From positions 1-10,475 of the forward strand of contig JALHLL010000115.1 of NCBI GenBank assembly GCA_022844575.1: 10,475 nt of DNA. Direction: 5' to 3'. Shown in pieces: positions 7,741 to 10,475 of this stretch. The position numbers and the translations under genes were made by a program. The notes beneath the pieces were generated by a model. The model saw nothing but the letters and a program-made list of their open reading frames with translations, ran no database searches and was not told where the DNA came from. Each line of letters starts with the position of its first letter. Position 1 is the first letter of the stretch. Source of the DNA: a bacterium. GTDB taxonomy: Bacteria > Bacteroidota > Ignavibacteria > Kapaibacteriales > UBA961.

Positions 7741-8616
7741 TTACGCTTTTGCTTTCAGAACTCTCATCTGTATAAGTGAAAATACGAGTAAAAGCGCAAA
7801 TACTATAAAAGCCAAGGCAGAAGCATAGCCCATATTATCGGCACGCTCAAAGGCATGTTCATATACCATATATACAAGAGTTGTTGTGGCATTCAGAGGT
7901 CCCCCTTTCGTCATCACATATATTTCCACGAAAATCTGAAATGACTTTATCGTATTGATAACAACAACAAACAACAATGTCGGTCTTATGAGAGGTAAAG
8001 TTATATACTTAAATTGTTGCCATGCCGTAGCACCGGAAAGATATGCCGCTTCATATAAATCTTTTGGTATTGCTTGGATACCCGCTAAAAAAAGCACCAT
8101 ATAATATCCGGCTGAAATCCACACATCCATAAGCATAACGCCCAAAAGCGCAGTATTTGGTTCTAATAGCCATCCCCTTTCAGGGTAGGGCAAACCACAC
8201 AATGAAAGCAATATGTTTACATAACCGCTTTTTGCATACAAATTGGAAAATATAAGTGCTATAACTACAAGAGAAGTTACTGAGGGTATAAAATAAGCCG
8301 ATCGAAAAAATCCCTTTATTTTTATTCTCGATGAATTAACGAGAACGGCGAGTAATAATGCGAAGCAGGTTGTTACCGGAACCGTACCGAATGTAAAAAC
8401 CGATGTATTGACAAATGCCCTCCAGAATAAATTATCGGAAAAAATCCTCGTATAATTTTCAAGCCCAATAAATTCTGTAGTATTACCAAGTGTTGAATAC
8501 TCTGTAAAACTAAGATAAAAAGCATAAATAAGCGGATACAACCAAAATAAACCGAAGGTTAAAATCCAAGGGGATAATAACACAGATGTACCGAATTTTT
8601 GTTGTGATATTTTCAT
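7741..8616 (-). CDS. MalF/UgpA-type sugar ABC transporter permease
   Basis: This is an inner-membrane permease of the carbohydrate-importer (MalF/UgpA) family, 291 residues from the ATG at 8616. The N-terminal block LLSPWILTFGLFWLYPLIYA followed by SFTEY is typical. GLENYTRIF at 51-59, further membrane helices near 68-95, 106-127, 157-179, 214-231 and 267-284, and the EAA loop (DLYEAAYLSGA, then KYITLPLIRP) at about 186-212 complete the six-helix fold. The motif TKGGP at about 236-240 is common in the family. The substrate is not deducible. No MalG-type second permease, binding protein or ATPase is in the window. A TTG at 8622 would add two residues but falls inside the terminator T-tract region. 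The gene starts 4 nt after an intrinsic terminator and has no usable Shine-Dalgarno outside that hairpin. Confidence 0.92.
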   Translation of the reverse strand: MKISQQKFGTSVLLSPWILTFGLFWLYPLIYAFYLSFTEYSTLGNTTEFIGLENYTRIFSDNLFWRAFVNTSVFTFGTVPVTTCFALLLAVLVNSSRIKIKGFFRSAYFIPSVTSLVVIALIFSNLYAKSGYVNILLSLCGLPYPERGWLLEPNTALLGVMLMDVWISAGYYMVLFLAGIQAIPKDLYEAAYLSGATAWQQFKYITLPLIRPTLLFVVVINTIKSFQIFVEIYVMTKGGPLNATTTLVYMVYEHAFERADNMGYASALAFIVFALLLVFSLIQMRVLKAKA

Positions 8617-8620
8617 GAGC

Positions 8621-8653
8621 AAAAAAAGCCCGTATCACAAACATGACACAGGC
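8621..8653 (-). terminator. Rho-independent terminator after the YbjN-like gene
   Basis: On the minus strand GCCTGTGTCA (8653-8644) pairs with TGATACGGGC (8637-8628) over 10 bp, two of them G-T, with the loop TGTTTG. Seven T residues (8627-8621) follow directly. It lies 19 nt after the stop codon of the YbjN-like gene, the right place to end a pspA-ybjN transcript. Its T-tract ends only 4 nt before the ATG of the MalF-type permease, so it could also work as an attenuator for the downstream genes. Confidence 0.82.
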
Positions 8654-8672
8654 ATAAAACTCCGCATATGTA

Positions 8673-9113
8673 TTAAACTTCCTGCTGTACATCAGCAGCT
8701 CTTCTACCGCCAGCCATTGCAACAATTTCATCATCATAATGATCAGCAATTACTGACACAGCATGTAAAGCTGTTAATAACTCGTTACTGTCAAGGTTTG
8801 CACCATTTATTGCATGGGAAAAAATAATGGAATTATCAAATAAAAGCCCAAATGCGCCGAAGTGCAGTTCTGCATTTTTACGTAACAGAAAGCGCATCAA
8901 CTCCGAAGAAATTGTAGCTCCGCTTACAACCGTTGCCATACACTCTACAATGGTATCGTCTTCCGTGAATTCTCGGACAATAATCATAATCTGAGTAGAA
9001 CCGAATTCTAAAGTTACCGCACCATTATCAAACGTTATGTATTCAACTTTTTTTTCATCGAGTATAGATTTTACCCGCTCTATTGTTGCTTCAATTAAAT
9101 TAGATTTATCCAT
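8673..9113 (-). CDS. YbjN-like protein (type III secretion chaperone-like fold)
   Basis: This 146-residue soluble acidic protein has no signal peptide or membrane segment. Its pattern fits the YbjN / type III secretion chaperone-like fold: an N-terminal helix (residues 1-20), beta-strands with VTLEFGSTQIMIIV at 33-46 and TIVECMATV at 54-62, a helix with ELMRFLLRKNAELHFGAFGLLF at 71-92, a strand IIFSHAING at 96-104, and a long C-terminal helix NELLTALHAVSVIADHYDDEI at 110-130. The N-x5-GAFGL...IIFSHA element is what I lean on most. YbjN proteins are described as regulators or chaperone-like proteins, and the biochemical role is open. The gene lies 43 nt after pspA on the same strand and is followed by a strong terminator, so the two probably form one unit. 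The assignment is from fold pattern only. Confidence 0.6.
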   Translation of the reverse strand: MDKSNLIEATIERVKSILDEKKVEYITFDNGAVTLEFGSTQIMIIVREFTEDDTIVECMATVVSGATISSELMRFLLRKNAELHFGAFGLLFDNSIIFSHAINGANLDSNELLTALHAVSVIADHYDDEIVAMAGGRRAADVQQEV

Positions 9114-9156
9114 AAAAAGTACTTTCGTTTTTATAATAAGTGATAGACTATGCGGA

Positions 9157-9897
9157 TCAAGAATTAGTGCCTGAAGGTAATTGTCCCATCGATGCTTTTA
9201 ATGCAAGTATTTCGGGGTCTTCAGAAGGCGGCGGTAATTTACCTAATGATGCTTTTAGGGCAAGTAAATCGCTATCAACTGTGGAACTTGTCGCTAATTC
9301 CTTAAACTGCATATCGAGCGAAGTATCTTCTCCTGCAAGAGTTTCAAAGGCCTCTGCTTCCGATTCAAGTTTTTCAATCTTTGTTTCAAACTTATCAAAC
9401 TTGCCAAAAGCGTCCGAACCGACTCCGCTAAAGGATTGGGCAATTTGTTTCTGTGCTTTAGCTGCTTGTGATCGTGCTATTAAAGTACTTTGACGACTTC
9501 TTGCTTCTTCCAACTTATTCTTCAGGATGTTCAATTGCTCACGCATTTTATCGGAGGTCGTCTTGGCTTGGATATAAATCGGTTCCAAATCAAGTGCGTT
9601 TCTTTCAGATATAGCTTTTTTCTGCAATGCGGCTTTCGCCAAATCCTCACGGTTGGCATTGACCGCTTGCACGGCTTTTTGATGCCATTCAGCAGATTCG
9701 TTTTTAGCTTTTGAAAGTTTGCGTTCAAGAGATTTTTCATTAGCGATTGCATTTGCGACCGCCAAAGTGGCTTTGTTGACGGACTCTTCCATCTCAATAA
9801 CCATCTGTTTAAGCATTTTTTCAGGATCTTCCGCCTTATCAAGAGCATCGTTGACATTTGCCTTGAATATGTCAGCTATACGATTGAAGATACTCAT
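9157..9897 (-). CDS. pspA: PspA/IM30 family membrane-protecting protein
   Basis: PspA/IM30 (Vipp1-like) proteins are ESCRT-III-related coiled-coil proteins that bind the cytoplasmic face of the inner membrane and protect it under stress. The protein has 246 residues. It begins with MSIFNRIADIFKANVNDALDKAEDPEKML, an amphipathic helix followed by the family signature (DKAEDPEKML), then long helices over about 25-150 (MVIEMEESVNKA, LERKL, ARSRQSTLIAR), and a second helical hairpin with DKFETKIEKLESEAEAFETL at 168-187. The tail (about 208-243) is unusual, with two copies of LALKAS-x-G-x-LP spaced 19 residues apart. A perfect AAGGAG 8 nt upstream fixes the start. It is divergent from ybaB and 43 nt upstream of the YbjN-like gene. 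No psp regulator (pspF, pspB, pspC) or sigma-54 promoter is visible. Confidence 0.95.
   Translation of the reverse strand: MSIFNRIADIFKANVNDALDKAEDPEKMLKQMVIEMEESVNKATLAVANAIANEKSLERKLSKAKNESAEWHQKAVQAVNANREDLAKAALQKKAISERNALDLEPIYIQAKTTSDKMREQLNILKNKLEEARSRQSTLIARSQAAKAQKQIAQSFSGVGSDAFGKFDKFETKIEKLESEAEAFETLAGEDTSLDMQFKELATSSTVDSDLLALKASLGKLPPPSEDPEILALKASMGQLPSGTNS
9169..9276 (-). repeat. Tandem repeat in the PspA C-terminal tail
   Basis: Residues 208-222 and 227-241 of PspA carry two copies of D-x3-LALKAS-x-G-x-LP with a 19-residue (57-bp) period. At DNA level the copies share blocks such as gatgctttta and gcaagta on the plus strand but differ elsewhere, so the duplication is not recent or is held by protein-level selection. 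Confidence 0.75.
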
Positions 9898-9905
9898 TCC
9901 TTGTT

Positions 9906-9911
9906 CTCCTT
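9906..9911 (-). promoter_or_regulatory. Shine-Dalgarno sequence of pspA
   Basis: AAGGAG on the minus strand lies 8 nt before the ATG at 9897. It is the best ribosome binding site in the window and predicts strong translation of PspA. Confidence 0.8.
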
Positions 9912-10080
9912 ATCAGTTGATAATGAAATATAAATCAATGCCGAAATTACGGTATGTGCCCTACGCGACAAAACATTAAATGTTACAGCATACCCTATTG
10001 AACGATTAACTCGGAAAACAATTACTCCATGTATCCGACTTTACAACCAAAGGTTTCGGTAATTTTGTATCCATATGAAA

Positions 10081-10085
10081 AAGGA
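10081..10085 (+). promoter_or_regulatory. Shine-Dalgarno sequence of ybaB
   Basis: AAGGA lies 6 nt before the ATG at 10092 and selects that start over the in-frame ATG at 10029, which has no such site. Confidence 0.7.
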
Positions 10086-10091
10086 ATTGTT

Positions 10092-10412
10092 ATGAATTTT
10101 GATTTTGCTTCTTTGAGTAAGGCAGCTGAAAAATTTAAAGCCGACATGGTAAGCATGCGCGAGAAAGCGGAAAAAACGATAGTAACCGGTGAATCGGGTG
10201 CCGGGCTTGTGAAAGTAACAATGAACGGTTCATTTTACATTTTAAGTGTTGAAATTGATGACTCCCTTATAAATAAAGAAGATAAATCCACATTGCAGGA
10301 TCTGATTGTTGCGGCAACTCATATTGCAAGGGAAAAAGCGGAAAAAACTTTACAAGAGCAAATGAGTCATTTAACGGGTGGGTTGGGCTCAATCCCCGGA
10401 TTTCCTTTCTAA
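10092..10412 (+). CDS. ybaB: YbaB/EbfC family nucleoid-associated protein
   Basis: YbaB/EbfC proteins are small dimeric DNA-binding proteins of the nucleoid, usually encoded next to recR. The 106-residue length is typical. The signature VTGESGAGLVKVTMNG spans 31-46, then VEIDDSLIN at 53-61, LQDLIVAATHIAREKAE at 68-84, and a glycine-rich end GGLGSIPGF at 96-104. The start at 10092 is supported by AAGGA 6 nt upstream. Extending to the ATG at 10029 would add 21 residues (MYPTLQPKV...) that family members lack. The start of recR follows 30 nt after the stop, which matches the common ybaB-recR order. dnaX, the frequent upstream neighbour, is not here; pspA on the opposite strand occupies that side. 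Confidence 0.95.
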   Translation: MNFDFASLSKAAEKFKADMVSMREKAEKTIVTGESGAGLVKVTMNGSFYILSVEIDDSLINKEDKSTLQDLIVAATHIAREKAEKTLQEQMSHLTGGLGSIPGFPF

Positions 10413-10442
10413 TCTATCAATCACATCATTCGATATTATATA

Positions 10443-10475
10443 ATGCATTATACTTCAGAATCTATTGAAGCCGTT
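10443..10475 (+). CDS. recR: Recombination protein RecR, N-terminal fragment (cut by window end)
   Basis: The last 33 bases read as 11 codons, MHYTSESIEAV, running off the window. This matches the start of RecR in FCB-group bacteria, which I recall as M-x-YTSESIEAV continuing into the helix-hairpin-helix region. RecR acts with RecF and RecO in loading RecA at gaps. The position 30 nt after ybaB is the expected one, which strengthens an otherwise short match. No obvious Shine-Dalgarno precedes the ATG. Confidence 0.85.
   Translation, partial: MHYTSESIEAV

Larger units (their letters stand above)
9898..10091. promoter_or_regulatory. Divergent intergenic region between pspA and ybaB
   Basis: These 194 bases must hold the promoters of pspA (minus) and ybaB-recR (plus). 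A 13-bp perfect palindrome, AACATT-A-AATGTT at 9972-9984, lies near the centre and could be an operator. No convincing -35/-10 pair stands out. TAATTTTG at 10060-10067 fits the Bacteroides -7 element TAnnTTTG, but no TTTG lies at the right distance upstream. No sigma-54 site was found for pspA. Confidence 0.4.

Noticed and set aside
8510..8749. Minus-strand open frame spanning the terminator between the YbjN-like and permease genes
   Set aside because: It overlaps both genes out of frame and runs through the terminator hairpin, with no domain or ribosome binding site.
9140..9493. Plus-strand open frame across the 3' half of pspA
   Set aside because: It is the reverse complement of the PspA tail repeat and linker; its internal similarity is explained by that repeat.
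9898..10091. Sigma-54 promoter for pspA
   Set aside because: The only GGGCAC on the minus strand lacks the matching GC element at the -12 position, and no pspF is nearby.
10029..10091. N-terminal extension of YbaB from the ATG at 10029
   Set aside because: The added residues are not found in the family, and the ATG at 10092 has an AAGGA at the right distance.

Overview
The window reads as ordinary chromosomal DNA from an AT-rich, Gram-negative bacterium of the Bacteroidota / Chlorobiota / Ignavibacteriota (FCB) kind. This placement is an inference. It rests on an outer-membrane beta-barrel of a type I associate with that group, on the start of RecR (MHYTSESIEAV), and on the style of the DUF2339, PheS and transglutaminase-like proteins. 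Strong Shine-Dalgarno sequences occur only before some genes (pspA, ybaB, flbD). I see no phage, insertion sequence, CRISPR array, tRNA or rRNA.

Layout, left to right. (1) 1-606, plus strand: the C-terminal part of a transglutaminase-like protein with an intact Cys-His-Asp triad. An in-frame TAG at 22-24 separates it from upstream codons that still look like the same protein. (2) 614-8616, minus strand: a long co-directional run. In transcription order it holds a MalF/UgpA-type ABC permease, an outer-membrane barrel protein, a very large DUF2339 membrane protein, pheS, an OppC/YejE-type permease and a small FlbD/SwrD-type protein that converges on gene 1. (3) 8621-8653: a clear intrinsic terminator on the minus strand whose T-tract stops 4 nt before the ATG of the MalF-type permease. 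(4) 8673-9897, minus strand: pspA followed by a YbjN-like gene, probably one transcription unit ending at that terminator. (5) 9898-10091: a divergent intergenic region with a 13-bp palindrome. (6) 10092-10475, plus strand: ybaB and the first 11 codons of recR, the classic recombination/nucleoid pair.

How the genes may work together. pspA and the YbjN-like gene look like an envelope-stress module. The permease, barrel and DUF2339 genes are all envelope proteins, but no shared pathway can be shown from sequence. pheS and the oppC-type gene are only 7 nt apart and flbD follows by 17 nt, so these three are probably co-transcribed although their roles (translation, peptide-type import, flagellar motor torque) are unrelated. 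Neither ABC permease has its partner permease, ATPase or binding protein in the window.

I do not see a clearly new defence or mobile system. The points most worth a second look are the terminator abutting the permease start, the repeated C-terminal tail of PspA next to a YbjN-like protein, the flbD gene away from flagellar genes, and the interrupted transglutaminase-like gene.
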